Made by a program: the position numbers and the translations under genes. From an uncultured Rhodospirillales bacterium (GTDB lineage: Bacteria > Pseudomonadota > Alphaproteobacteria > Azospirillales > Azospirillaceae), in NCBI GenBank assembly GCA_903927615.1, contig CAIYNU010000052.1:1-63343 (forward strand): a stretch of DNA of 63,343 nucleotides, written 5' to 3'. Under the pieces are notes generated by a model. It made no database searches, was not told the origin of the DNA, and saw only the letters and a list, made by a program, of their open reading frames with translations. Shown piece after piece: positions 53,829 to 62,976 of this stretch. Position 1 is the stretch's first letter. Every line of letters starts with the position of its first letter.

Positions 53829-55001
53829 TTACCTTGGCGCGTGAGGTGCGGTGCTGGGGGTCTGGCCGTTTTTGCGCAAGCTGAATTCGCCCCGCAGGGC
53901 GGCTTCGGCCATCGGCAGGCTATCGGGGCCGTAATGGCGGGCAATCTCCGGCGGCACAACGCTGATGAAGTCGGCCAACGCCTTCCTGGTCATCGGCCCC
54001 ATCAGGCCGTTGGGTTCACCGTGAAAGAATCCTAATGTTATCAATGCTTTTTGCAGCAAAAAGGTTCTCGAGCCGGTCATCTCCGGCGCTGCCGGAGCCG
54101 CTGCCGGAGCGGGCGTGGCCTCTGGGGCCGGACTGGGCGGCACCGGTACGGCGGCCATCACCATGGCGGGCATTGCCGTTGGTGCAACATCCGGCTTGGC
54201 CGGCGGCACCGCTGTTGCCGGGATCGCTGTTACCGGAACCGGCATGGCGACCGCCCCCTGGGGGGGGGGCGCTGCGGCTTCCGGTCCGGGCACGACCGCC
54301 GCCTCGGACCGGGTACCCGGGGCCGACGAGGGGGACGGGGCGTGGGATCGCATCAGATGAGGGATTTGGAGGGCCAGGAGCGTCAGGATGCATCCGGCCA
54401 CCGTAAACAATCCGTACCAGGCGACATTTTTGACGGGGAACATCGTCCCTTGTGGGAGTGCCCATCGTTTGACCGGTGCGGCCCACCGTTTGATAGGGGT
54501 TGCCCACCGCGCGAGACGGGAAAAATGCAGGGCGGGTTGTTTTGGAGGCACCTTCAGCGGGAGCTCGCCAACGGGGGGGGCAATCGGGACGTCGTCTTTA
54601 GCGTCAGCGTCTTTAGTGTCGACGGTGTTTCCGATAATAGCCGCAATATCGGAGATAAAATGGCACACCATATAGTATTTCAGGATGTGAGTTTTCAGGC
54701 TTGTGCCATCGGCATAGTAGTATGAGACATCGTATCCTGGGATGTTAATCTGATAGGCGGCTTCTGATGAAATTAGCCCCCAATCATATTTCTGAATTTC
54801 GTTAATAACACGAACGAAAAGTGCTCTCCGATCGATAGAGTCGAAGAACTCTTTAGAGTCCGTTTCAACCTCTTCCCTACTGGTGCATTGCAGTGCATTT
54901 TTCGGCGCGGTTAAGGTTGGTTCAACCACTTCAATGCATCGTTTCTCGATTGATATCTTAAAATCAACTCCGAGAACTAGATTGCTTTCGGTTGTATTCA
55001 T
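53829..55001 (-). CDS. Membrane-anchored protein with C-terminal peptidoglycan-binding domain
   Basis: A 390-residue protein of mosaic build. Residues 1-130 are an AT-rich-coded, probably cytoplasmic domain I do not recognise. A short basic tandem repeat of the unit RWAxPxK follows (~165-184), then one membrane helix (~193-213). A long Pro/Ala-rich linker (~220-305) leads to a peptidoglycan-binding type 1 domain (SRTFLLQKALITLGFFHGEP, GLMGPMTRKALADF). Expected topology is N-in, C-out, so it may tie a cytoplasmic activity to the cell wall. It lies 86 bases after gcvPB, with a terminator in between. Confidence 0.7.
   Translation of the reverse strand: MNTTESNLVLGVDFKISIEKRCIEVVEPTLTAPKNALQCTSREEVETDSKEFFDSIDRRALFVRVINEIQKYDWGLISSEAAYQINIPGYDVSYYYADGTSLKTHILKYYMVCHFISDIAAIIGNTVDTKDADAKDDVPIAPPVGELPLKVPPKQPALHFSRLARWATPIKRWAAPVKRWALPQGTMFPVKNVAWYGLFTVAGCILTLLALQIPHLMRSHAPSPSSAPGTRSEAAVVPGPEAAAPPPQGAVAMPVPVTAIPATAVPPAKPDVAPTAMPAMVMAAVPVPPSPAPEATPAPAAAPAAPEMTGSRTFLLQKALITLGFFHGEPNGLMGPMTRKALADFISVVPPEIARHYGPDSLPMAEAALRGEFSLRKNGQTPSTAPHAPR
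54461..54523. repeat. 21-bp tandem repeats inside membrane protein gene
   Basis: Three imperfect 21-bp units begin with CCCATCG or CCCACCG at 54461, 54482 and 54503. They encode the repeated heptapeptide RWAxPxK just before the membrane helix. The basic Trp-rich repeat may lie at the inner-membrane surface. Confidence 0.65.
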
Positions 55002-55020
55002 CGGGGGCCTTGCCTGTCTT

Positions 55021-55061
55021 TAAAAGGAATCGGCGACCGGAGGCATTGCTCCTGGTCGCCG
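55021..55061 (-). terminator. Terminator of the glycine cleavage operon
   Basis: On the minus strand a stem formed by 55061-55049 and 55042-55031 (CGGCGACCAGGAG with CTCCGGTCGCCG, one bulge) has a 6-base loop and is followed by ATTCCTTTTA. It lies 26 bases after the gcvPB stop codon. Confidence 0.75.
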
Positions 55062-55086
55062 CTGGGGCTGAACGCCCCAAATCCGA

Positions 55087-56580
55087 TCAGGACTCTGACT
55101 TCCAGCGCAGAACGGGCTTGCGGGCGGCGGCGGTTTCATCCAGACGTCGGCGCGGGGTGAGGCGTGGGGCTGCCTGAAACCAAGCCGTATCACCGGCCTT
55201 GGCTCGGTCCGCGAGCCCGGTCATGGTGGTAATGAACTGATCGAGAGTCGCCTTGGTCTCACTTTCGGTCGGTTCGATCAGCATCGCCCCGTGAACAACC
55301 AGCGGGAAATATACCGTCATGGGATGGAACCCTTCGTCGATCAACGCCTTGGCGATGTCAAGGGTGGTAACCCCGGTGCCTTTCAAGCCGCGGTCGTCAA
55401 ACAACGCTTCGTGCATACACGGCCCCGCGAACGGCGCGTTGAACACGCCTTTGAGCCGGGCCAGCAGGTAGTTGGCGCTGAGCACGGCATCGCCCGAGGC
55501 CTGGTGCAAACCGTCGGCGCCATGACTGAGGGTGTAGGCCAAGGCGCGCACGAACATCCCAACCTGGCCGTGGAAGGCCTTCATCCGGCCATAGGCCAGG
55601 GTCGTGCCGTCATCTTCGTCTTGGGTTTCCGCCAAACGCAGGCCGTCGTCACCATGGATGATCCGCGGCAGCGGCACGAACGGTGCCAGGGCCTGAGAGA
55701 ACACCACCGGGCCGCTGCCCGGGCCGCCGCCGCCATGGGGCGTGGAGAAGGTCTTGTGGAGGTTGATGTGCATGGCATCGACGCCGAGATCGGCTGGCCG
55801 GACCCGTCCGACGATGGCGTTGAAGTTGGCACCGTCGCAATAGAGAAAGGCGCCGGCGTCATGCACCGCCTGGGCGATGGCGAGGATGTCTCGCTCAAAC
55901 AAGCCGCAGGTATTGGGGTTGGTGAGCATCAGTGCTGCCACATCAAAGCCAAGTTTGGCTTTGAGGGCGTCAACGTCAACCCGTCCATCGGCGGTGGCGG
56001 GGATGGTCTCGACCGCGAACCCCAGCGCGGCGGCCGTAGCGGGATTCGTGCCGTGGGCGGACTCGGGAACCAGTACCCGTGGCCGCCGCGGGCCGCCCCG
56101 ATGATCATGGGCGGCGCGGATGGCCATCATACCGCACATTTCGCCGTGGGCGCCGGCGGCGGGAGTCATGGCGACCGCCGCCATCCCGGTCAGCGCCTTT
56201 AACCAGCCCGCCAGCGCGTCCACCAGTGCCAGCGCCCCCTGGACGGTGGAGAGGGGCTGCAACGGATGCAGGTCGGAAAAGCCCGGCAGCCGCGCCAGTT
56301 TCTCCCCCAGTCTGGGGTTGTGCTTCATGGTGCATGAGCCAAGCGGATAAAAGCCGGCATCAATGGCATAGTTCTTTTGGGAGAGTCTTGTGTAGTGGCG
56401 CACGACCTCCGGCTCGGTCAGGCCCGGCAGGCCGATCGGCCCGCGCGCCGCCACCCGCCCTAACCGGGTGTGGGTGGTGGGTAACGCGGGCAGATCAACG
56501 CCACTCTGGCCCGGGGCGTCGAGTTCGAAGATCAGCGGTTCGTCCATCTCCAGGCCGCGGTGGCCGGATATCGTGGTCAT
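55087..56580 (-). CDS. gcvPB: Glycine dehydrogenase (decarboxylating) subunit 2
   Basis: A 497-residue C-terminal half of the split P protein. It carries the pyridoxal-phosphate lysine in MHINLHKTFSTPHGGGGPG and other P-protein motifs (GSCTMKHNPR, PNTCGLFERD). With GcvPA it decarboxylates glycine and loads the aminomethyl group on GcvH. It begins one base after the gcvPA stop codon, so translational coupling is likely. The C-terminal ~30 residues are basic and less conserved. Confidence 0.97.
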   Translation of the reverse strand: MTTISGHRGLEMDEPLIFELDAPGQSGVDLPALPTTHTRLGRVAARGPIGLPGLTEPEVVRHYTRLSQKNYAIDAGFYPLGSCTMKHNPRLGEKLARLPGFSDLHPLQPLSTVQGALALVDALAGWLKALTGMAAVAMTPAAGAHGEMCGMMAIRAAHDHRGGPRRPRVLVPESAHGTNPATAAALGFAVETIPATADGRVDVDALKAKLGFDVAALMLTNPNTCGLFERDILAIAQAVHDAGAFLYCDGANFNAIVGRVRPADLGVDAMHINLHKTFSTPHGGGGPGSGPVVFSQALAPFVPLPRIIHGDDGLRLAETQDEDDGTTLAYGRMKAFHGQVGMFVRALAYTLSHGADGLHQASGDAVLSANYLLARLKGVFNAPFAGPCMHEALFDDRGLKGTGVTTLDIAKALIDEGFHPMTVYFPLVVHGAMLIEPTESETKATLDQFITTMTGLADRAKAGDTAWFQAAPRLTPRRRLDETAAARKPVLRWKSES

Positions 56581-56581
56581 G

Positions 56582-57928
56582 TCACAGCAACTCCGCGAGG
56601 GCCCGGCAAAGGGCGTCCATGTCGGCTTCGGTGGTGCATTCGGTGCAGGCGAGCAACAACAGGTCAGACATGCCGTCGGCTTCGGGGAACAGACGCACCG
56701 CCGGCACGCCGCCCAAGATGCCGCGTTTGGCCAGCTTGTTAACCAGCTTGCTGGCGCGGCGCGGCAGGCGCACGGTGAATTCGTTGAAGAAGCTGTCGTT
56801 GAGAACCCGAACCCCGTCGATATCGCCGAGCTTGCCGGCCAATTGAACCGCCTTGGCGTGGTTCAGCCGGGCAAGGCCGGTGAACCCGGCTTCACCCAAC
56901 AGCGATAGGTGGATGGTGAAGGCCAGTGCGCACAAACCCGCGTTGGTGCAGATGTTGCTGGTCGCCTTTTCCCGGCGGATGTGTTGTTCCCGGGTGGACA
57001 GGGTCAGGACCCAGCCGCGGCGGCCGTCGGCGTCGCTGGTCTGGCCGACCAGACGCCCGGGCATCTGGCGAACATATTTGTCCCGGGCGGCAAACAGGCC
57101 GAGATGAGGTCCGCCGAACGACAGCGGATTGCCCAACGACTGGCCTTCGCCCGCGACGATGTCGGCGCCCATGGCCCCGGGCGGGGTCAGCAACCCCAGC
57201 GACATCACCTCGGTGACGACCACCACCAGGAGCGCCCCCTTGGCCCGGCAGGCGGCAGCCAGTGGCGTGAAATCGTGGATGTGTCCGAACACGTCAGGAT
57301 TCTGCACCACCACGCAGGAGGTTGCGTCGTCGATGCTGTCCACCAGGGATTCCCGGCCGCGGGGATCGGGCGCACCCGCAACCACCTCGAAGCCGGTGAA
57401 CCGCGCCAGTGTGGCGGTGGTGTCGCGGTAATGGGGATGCAGGTTGCCGGCCAGCACCGCCCGATGGCGGCGGGTGACGCGGTTGGCCATCATCACCGCT
57501 TCGGCACAGGCGGTGGCGCCGTCGTACATGGAGGCGTTCGCCACGTCGAGGCCGGTGATCAGCGCCACCTGGGTCTGAAACTCAAACAGGGACTGGAGCG
57601 TCCCCTGACTGATTTCCGGCTGGTAAGGGGTGTAAGACGTCAGGAACTCGCCGCGTTGGATCAGGTGGTCCACGGTTGCCGGCACATGATGGCGGTAGGC
57701 GCCGCCCCCCAGAAAGCAGGGCCCGCTGCCGGCCGGCATATTCCGGGCGGCGAGGGCCGAGAGGGCGCGCTCGACCTCCAATTCGCCTTGGTGTCCGGGC
57801 AGGCCGGGAATCGGCCCCGGGAGCAAGGTGGTCGCCGGCGCGTCGGCATAAAGCTCGGCCACCGACGCTACCCCGATCTCGGCCAGCATGGCCCGGCGGT
57901 CGGCCTCGGTCAGGGGCAGGTAGCGCAT
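56582..57928 (-). CDS. gcvPA: Glycine dehydrogenase (decarboxylating) subunit 1
   Basis: A 448-residue N-terminal half of the split P protein. It opens [20 protein letters not shown], and contains [18 protein letters not shown] and [20 protein letters not shown], hallmarks of this subunit. It lacks the pyridoxal-phosphate Lys, as expected. The start codon overlaps the gcvH stop by one base. Confidence 0.97.
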   Translation of the reverse strand: MRYLPLTEADRRAMLAEIGVASVAELYADAPATTLLPGPIPGLPGHQGELEVERALSALAARNMPAGSGPCFLGGGAYRHHVPATVDHLIQRGEFLTSYTPYQPEISQGTLQSLFEFQTQVALITGLDVANASMYDGATACAEAVMMANRVTRRHRAVLAGNLHPHYRDTTATLARFTGFEVVAGAPDPRGRESLVDSIDDATSCVVVQNPDVFGHIHDFTPLAAACRAKGALLVVVVTEVMSLGLLTPPGAMGADIVAGEGQSLGNPLSFGGPHLGLFAARDKYVRQMPGRLVGQTSDADGRRGWVLTLSTREQHIRREKATSNICTNAGLCALAFTIHLSLLGEAGFTGLARLNHAKAVQLAGKLGDIDGVRVLNDSFFNEFTVRLPRRASKLVNKLAKRGILGGVPAVRLFPEADGMSDLLLLACTECTTEADMDALCRALAELL

Positions 57929-58305
57929 CAGGCCAATCCCTCCAGATAGGACTGGTAGCCGTCGCTGTCCATCAGTGCCTCAAGCTGGGTCGGATTGGTC
58001 AGGCGCAGCTTGAAGAACCAGCCGTTGCCTTGCGGATCGATGTTGACCTGGGCCGGTTCTTCGGTCAGTCCGCCGTTGATGGCGATCACCTCGCCGTCGA
58101 CCGGCGCGTAAACCTCGCTGGCGGCTTTGACCGATTCAACCACCGCCGTGTCGCTGCCCTGAACCACTTCGCGGCCGATCTCCGGGAGTTCGACGAAGAC
58201 GATGTCCCCCAGGGCATGCTGGGCGTGGTTGGTGATGCCGACGGTGCCAACGTCACCCTCGACTTTGATCCACTCGTGGTCTTTGGTGAACTTGATCAGG
58301 CTCAT
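57928..58305 (-). CDS. gcvH: Glycine cleavage H protein
   Basis: A 125-residue lipoyl carrier that shuttles the aminomethyl group between P, T and L proteins. The lipoylated Lys is in [13 protein letters not shown], and the fold markers [19 protein letters not shown] and NGWFFKLRL are present. Normal length. It lies 89 bases after gcvT. Confidence 0.97.
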   Translation of the reverse strand: MSLIKFTKDHEWIKVEGDVGTVGITNHAQHALGDIVFVELPEIGREVVQGSDTAVVESVKAASEVYAPVDGEVIAINGGLTEEPAQVNIDPQGNGWFFKLRLTNPTQLEALMDSDGYQSYLEGLA

Positions 58306-58394
58306 GCCAGTGTCCTTCCCGATGAGGGTTCGGGCACGCTCTTGGCAGGAGAGCGGTCCCGGTGGTGCCCAGGTTGGCGCGATCGACGGAGCCG

Positions 58395-59522
58395 TCAGCC
58401 GCGGTAGTAGCTTTGCTTGACGAACGGTAGGCTGACGACCCGGGCGGGCAGAGGCTTGCCGCGCACCACCAGAGTCACGGCGGTGCCCGGGGTCGCGAGG
58501 GCGCCCGGAACATACCCCATGGCGATGGGCGCCCCCACGGTCGGACCGAAGCCGCCGCTGGTGATCTGGCCGATCCGCTGGCCGTCGCCGTCGGTGATCC
58601 CGGCGCCTTCCCGGGCGGGAGCCCGGCCGTCCGGGCGCAGGCCAACCCGACGCCGGCCCGGCCCGTGCTCCAGGTGGTTGCGGATCACCGGGAAGCCGGG
58701 GAAGCCGCCTTCGGCGCGGCGACGCTTGCTGATGCTCCAGGTCAGACCGGCCTCCACCGGCGTGGTGGTCTGGTCGATGTCATGGCCATAGAGGCACAGC
58801 CCGGCCTCAAGTCGCAACGAGTCCCGGGCGCCGAGGCCGATGGCCGCGACCTCGGGTTCGGCCAGCAGCAACCGGGCCACGGCCTCGGCCTGATCGCCGG
58901 CCACCGAAATCTCGAAGCCGTCTTCACCGGTATAGCCCGATCGGGTCAGCAGCACCGGGATGCCCGACAGCAGGGCTTCGCCGTAGCTCATAAACGGCAT
59001 AGTTGCAACCTGAGGCAGAAAACGGGCAAGCACGGCCACGGCCGCCGGTCCCTGGAGCGCCAGCAGGGCCCGGTCAAAATGGGCTTCGATGGTAACGCGG
59101 TCGCCGAGCCTCTGCCGCAGGTGAGCCAGGTCGGTGTGTTTGCCGCCGGCATTGACCACCACGAACAGGTGATCGCCAGTATTGGTGATCATCAAATCAT
59201 CGAGGATGCCGCCGCCGTCATTCAGGAGTTGGGTATAGCGCATCCGCTGGGGTGCGAGACCCAGCAGGTCACCCGGAACCAGCGTTTCCAAAGCCGCCGC
59301 CGCCCCGGTGCCATGCACGCAAAGCTGGCCCATGTGCGAGACGTCGAATAACCCGGCTTGGCTGCGGGTGTGAAGATGCTCCTTGAGGATGCCGGCGGGG
59401 TATTGCACGGGCATCTCATAGCCTGCGAACGGGACCATTCTGGCGCCAAGTTCGCGGTGTAAGGCATCAAGCGGTGTCCGAGCCAGCGGGGTCTCGGTGA
59501 GGGGGGGCGTCGTTTCGCTCAC
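58395..59522 (-). CDS. gcvT: Glycine cleavage T protein (aminomethyltransferase)
   Basis: A 375-residue tetrahydrofolate-dependent enzyme that releases ammonia and forms methylene-THF. Family motifs are [37 protein letters not shown] and [13 protein letters not shown]. The GTG start has GGAG eight bases upstream. It is the first gene of the gcvT-H-PA-PB operon and is preceded by a tandem glycine riboswitch. The L protein is not in this window. Confidence 0.97.
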   Translation of the reverse strand: MSETTPPLTETPLARTPLDALHRELGARMVPFAGYEMPVQYPAGILKEHLHTRSQAGLFDVSHMGQLCVHGTGAAAALETLVPGDLLGLAPQRMRYTQLLNDGGGILDDLMITNTGDHLFVVVNAGGKHTDLAHLRQRLGDRVTIEAHFDRALLALQGPAAVAVLARFLPQVATMPFMSYGEALLSGIPVLLTRSGYTGEDGFEISVAGDQAEAVARLLLAEPEVAAIGLGARDSLRLEAGLCLYGHDIDQTTTPVEAGLTWSISKRRRAEGGFPGFPVIRNHLEHGPGRRRVGLRPDGRAPAREGAGITDGDGQRIGQITSGGFGPTVGAPIAMGYVPGALATPGTAVTLVVRGKPLPARVVSLPFVKQSYYRG

Positions 59523-59580
59523 AAGCGGTTCTCCAGAGGTTCTGTGACCAAGGCACGACGCGCCGTTGCCGGCGCGGTTC

Positions 59581-59826
59581 TACCCCCTCTGTCACCGGAC
59601 CTGAGAGATTCACCGTCGTTCCTCATCAGCGGGCTTCCCACGGAAACTGCCGATCAGGGGACCGGTTTACGCCTTCGGTGAGGCCGTGCCGGGATACGTC
59701 GTCCCGGTGCGGTCTGCTTTCCAGAGTGCTTCTCCCCGCGGTCCTTTTGCCTGAGAGTTTATGGGGCATTTGCTCCTTCGGCGCCGACGGGCCATGGCCC
59801 ACCGGTCTCTCCCGCCAGGGATCGTC
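59581..59826 (-). promoter_or_regulatory. Tandem glycine riboswitch
   Basis: Two aptamers lie upstream of gcvT on the minus strand. The first (~59826-59712) has GGGAGAGACC near its 5' end and CTCTCAGGCAAAAGGACC in its core. The second (~59700-59583) has CTCTCAGGTCCGGTGACAGA. Spacing and order fit the classical gcvT glycine riboswitch, which normally turns the operon on when glycine is plentiful. About 60 bases remain before the start codon for the expression platform. Confidence 0.93.
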
Positions 59827-59864
59827 AGCATGTGACCGGGAGCGTAGCGCCTCGGCCCGGAAAG

Positions 59865-60275
59865 TCAATCGGGTCGTTGGTCGTTTTGAGGCTCGAGACA
59901 ATAGGTGACCGTCCTATCGTCGACGCCGGGAATCGCCGCCGGCGGACGCTGGGGCGGCTTCGGATCGCATTGGTTGTGCTGAAGGCAGTCGATCACCTGC
60001 TGCTGGGAGGGCAGACCCTGTTCGGCCTGCCATGCCTGGACCGTGTCGCGTATGGTCTGGCAGGCTTCGGCGGTGGGGGGGCACCAGACCAAGTGTCCAA
60101 GATTGCGGCAGACCAGCGTGGCGCCGGTTTCCCGGTCGGTTCGGATAACCTTGGTCGGATCGTCGAGTTGGATCGAATAACGGTAGTCCGATGCTTGCGC
60201 TGGCGCGCCGGCCATGGACACCGACAGGGCCAGCCCAAACAGGGGCAACAGACGGAAACAGCAAGCCGAGCGCAT
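59865..60275 (-). CDS. Small secreted hypothetical protein
   Basis: A 136-residue exported protein with signal peptide ~1-28 (ending AQA). The mature part has six or more cysteines (LVCRNLGHLVWC, EACQTI, IDCLQHNQC, TYCLEP) that could form disulfides, and a Pro-rich stretch near the end. Length and Cys pattern are protein-like, but I recognise no family. The start at 60275 is chosen because it begins the signal peptide; the frame is open much further upstream in antisense DNA. Confidence 0.65.
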   Translation of the reverse strand: MRSACCFRLLPLFGLALSVSMAGAPAQASDYRYSIQLDDPTKVIRTDRETGATLVCRNLGHLVWCPPTAEACQTIRDTVQAWQAEQGLPSQQQVIDCLQHNQCDPKPPQRPPAAIPGVDDRTVTYCLEPQNDQRPD

Positions 60276-60354
60276 GGGTCCGCGTTTCTCATTCCATGGG
60301 GTCGAAACCGCCCGGTCCGGGGTCGCGCGGGTCGGGTGTTTCCGGGCGCAAGGA

Positions 60355-60819
60355 TCACACCACCTTGAACACCAGCTTTTTCGCGGCGGTGAAGTTAAAA
60401 AACATGCCGGCAATCGAGCCCGCGGCAACGCCCAGGACCGGGTGCGCCGCCACCAGCGGGCTGTATGCAATGAGGGCGGCATAGGTCCCGTAATTGAGCA
60501 TGCCGCCAAAGCTGTTGGCGGCGACGAATTTTGCCCATTGGCGCAGCAAGGTCCCGTCATGTTCGCCCCGGAAGGTGAAATTACGGTTAAGCGTCCAGGT
60601 GGTGGTTGATGCCGACAGAAAGGATAACACCCGTGAGCCGTAGCGCCCGAAGTCGGTGGTCGCCAGCAGCAGATAGAGCACCGCCACATCAACAATGAAT
60701 CCGACCACACCAACCATCCCGAATTTACCGAATTGGAGGGCAAGCCGGCCGATTCGGGTTCGGGAGATGCGCGCATCCAGGGTGGATAGCAGGGTGGCAG
60801 CGGAAGACGGCTCGGTCAT
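60355..60819 (-). CDS. GtrA-family membrane protein
   Basis: A 154-residue protein with four membrane helices, a family linked to flipping or handling polyprenyl-phosphate sugars in O-antigen and cell-wall polymer modification. Signatures are KFGMVGVVGFIVDVAVLYLL, TWTLNRNFTF and FFNFTAAKKLVF. It is divergent from a large polytopic membrane protein that may act in the same surface-sugar pathway (inference). Confidence 0.9.
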   Translation of the reverse strand: MTEPSSAATLLSTLDARISRTRIGRLALQFGKFGMVGVVGFIVDVAVLYLLLATTDFGRYGSRVLSFLSASTTTWTLNRNFTFRGEHDGTLLRQWAKFVAANSFGGMLNYGTYAALIAYSPLVAAHPVLGVAAGSIAGMFFNFTAAKKLVFKVV

Positions 60820-61002
60820 GGCGGCGGCGCGATCCAAACTCGATTTGGTGACGGTGTTTTTCGTTCTACGGGAAGGCCGGAGAAAATGCTACGATTCAGT
60901 TTCACACGTGAGCCGCGGTTTTCGACTGGCGACACCGACACCGACCGGCTATCACTGGTTCACATTCGGCAACAGGCTGAAGAATCCGGACGTTTTGGCA
61001 CC

Positions 61003-62499
61003 ATGACCGACCTGAGAACGTTGCTGTCCCGCCTGATCGTGCCTGCATTGCTGGTCGCTGCGGTGACGATGGTTTACGGCCACGCCTTTTCTTATCCGAC
61101 GTTCAATCCCGAGCATTCATTCCACTACATGCTTAATGCCGGCCTGACCGGGCGGGCTTGGCTGGATCACTATCTGACCGTCGGTGACCTGTTCTATCGG
61201 CCAACCGTCTATTTTACCTATTATCAGACCCTGACTCAACTGATCGGGTGGCATGATATTTTCGGCTTTAAGCTGTTTGGGCTGGCGCTGCTGGTGGTTC
61301 TGGGACTGGCGGTGCATTGGTTGGGGCTGCTGCTGTGGCAGGGTGATCGCCTGGCCGCCGGGATCGCGGCGCTGGTGACCGTGGTTCATCCGATTATGTT
61401 CGTCAGCGTTTACGAAACCACCGGCTTCGATCTGCTGTATCAGTTGCTGGTTCTAGCCATCGTCGCCCCGTTCGTCAGCCCGGCTCTGACCGGACCAGGG
61501 CGCTGGCGGGCGGCCGGGCTGTGCCTCGGTCTCTATCTGGTGGCGCTGACCACCAAGGAACAGGTGGTGGCGTTGCCGGGATTCCTGCTGCTGGTCGTGG
61601 TGCTCGACCGGCACGAAAACAAGGCGTCTGCGCGCTGGCTGGTGCTGGCGGGTACCATCGCACTGACGATTGGCTATGTTTTGTTCAATTTGCCTCGAAT
61701 GGGTTACGTCGACAGCGGTGAGTATCGAACAGGCATTAATTTTGCCGAGATTTTAAGCAACATTGAATCCGGGCCGTTGTGGCTGGCTCATCTCTTCGTC
61801 ACCGACAGCCAGAGCTGGCCGTGGATGACTGTACATAATACCGTCCCGAATTTGCTTTATGGGTTCGCGGTGGTGGGCGTGGTCGGCTGGTACGGCATCC
61901 GGGTGTTTCGGACGGGTGATCCCGGGGAACGGCGTTCCGCGTTGATCACAGCGGCTTTCGTTGCGAGCTTCATGGCCATCCCGATCTATTCGGGCGGCCG
62001 GTCCTGGCACTACGCCTTGCCCTTGGCGGGTTTCGCCCTGATCCAAGGGCGGGCGACGGCAACGGCCATCCGGTCTCTTGGCTGGGGTGACGGGCGTCGG
62101 CTTCTGGCCGCAACGGCTTTGGTGGCGGCGTTGCCGGTGACATTGTCCGGAGTCGGCTTTGCTCGGGAAATGGACGCCCGCTTGTCGCTTTTTCGGATTA
62201 ATACCGAAGCCATGCTCCACCCGCCGTTGGCGCCGGAAATCATGCCTCACGGCGCCACCGTTCTTTACGCCACCGGTGTCAATTCCTGGATGTATGGACT
62301 TGGCCGGCTGTTTCGCTTCGCTTACCTTGATCCGAGTATCGACGAACAGATCGTCCCGACCCTGGCGGCGCTGACGCCGCCGTTGGCCAAGGCCTGGTTG
62401 GCGGCCCCTCACGCTTATTATTTCGTCTATGACCCGGATCACCTGCCGGCGTGGGCCGACCACAGCGCCGAGTTGCGCGCCCGGCTGGCCGCACCGTAA
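61003..62499 (+). CDS. Polytopic membrane protein, possible lipid-linked glycosyltransferase
   Basis: About 498 residues with ten or more predicted helices. The layout (a short loop with acidic and aromatic residues after helix 1, FYRPTVYFTYYQTLTQLIG, then repeated helices and a soluble C-terminal tail) resembles GT-C type transferases of the PMT/ArnT class, but the family DE/DxD motif is not clear. The divergent GtrA gene supports a role in surface sugars. The start at 61003 is chosen; the upstream frame is open to 60886. Confidence 0.6.
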   Translation: MTDLRTLLSRLIVPALLVAAVTMVYGHAFSYPTFNPEHSFHYMLNAGLTGRAWLDHYLTVGDLFYRPTVYFTYYQTLTQLIGWHDIFGFKLFGLALLVVLGLAVHWLGLLLWQGDRLAAGIAALVTVVHPIMFVSVYETTGFDLLYQLLVLAIVAPFVSPALTGPGRWRAAGLCLGLYLVALTTKEQVVALPGFLLLVVVLDRHENKASARWLVLAGTIALTIGYVLFNLPRMGYVDSGEYRTGINFAEILSNIESGPLWLAHLFVTDSQSWPWMTVHNTVPNLLYGFAVVGVVGWYGIRVFRTGDPGERRSALITAAFVASFMAIPIYSGGRSWHYALPLAGFALIQGRATATAIRSLGWGDGRRLLAATALVAALPVTLSGVGFAREMDARLSLFRINTEAMLHPPLAPEIMPHGATVLYATGVNSWMYGLGRLFRFAYLDPSIDEQIVPTLAALTPPLAKAWLAAPHAYYFVYDPDHLPAWADHSAELRARLAAP

Positions 62500-62529
62500 G
62501 GCCGAGATGGACCGGAATGAGCATGGGGG

Positions 62530-62976
62530 TTAGCGACGGTTGGCCTTGAGGGACGCATAATAGTGACCAAAACGTTTGTCGTGCGTATCGATATGCTGGG
62601 TGATCCAGTTCCGAATCAGGTGCGTGAGTTCTGCTAAATCGGCTTGTTGTTGTTCCAACCGGCCGGTTAACTCGTCCAATTTGTTATAGAAGCTCCAGTG
62701 ATCAGCGCGGTGTGCTTCCAGGTCGGGGTATTTGAGCGTCCGCATGAGAGATTCTTCGGTTCGGAAATGATATTCGGTATAGGAAAAGACCTCTGCCAGG
62801 AACGGCGACAGGATAATCGGCCCTCGTTCGCTCGAATTTATTTGCAGGACAAGCTCGTTATAGAGGTCGAGAAAATAAGCGTGCTGCTGATCAATGGCCC
62901 GGATTCCAATCGACCGTGATTGGAAGGAATGGGTGAGCCCATCATCAATTTCGAATTGCGGCAGCGAACCAGGCAT
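62530..62976 (-). CDS. Bacteriohemerythrin
   Basis: A 148-residue di-iron oxygen-binding protein. The iron ligands appear in order: His in DQQHAYFLDLYNEL, His/Glu in YHFRTEESLM, His-x3-His in HRADHWSFYNKL, and His plus Asp in QHIDTHDKRF. It may carry or sense O2 for a microaerophile. GGAGAAG lies upstream of the ATG at 62976. The frame is open further upstream, but that part is not hemerythrin-like. Confidence 0.92.
   Translation of the reverse strand: MPGSLPQFEIDDGLTHSFQSRSIGIRAIDQQHAYFLDLYNELVLQINSSERGPIILSPFLAEVFSYTEYHFRTEESLMRTLKYPDLEAHRADHWSFYNKLDELTGRLEQQQADLAELTHLIRNWITQHIDTHDKRFGHYYASLKANRR

Noticed and set aside
55291-56202. 303-codon plus-strand ORF opposite gcvPB
   Set aside because: Antisense shadow with Gly/His/Val bias and no family match.
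56909-57949. 346-codon plus-strand ORF opposite gcvPA
   Set aside because: Antisense shadow.
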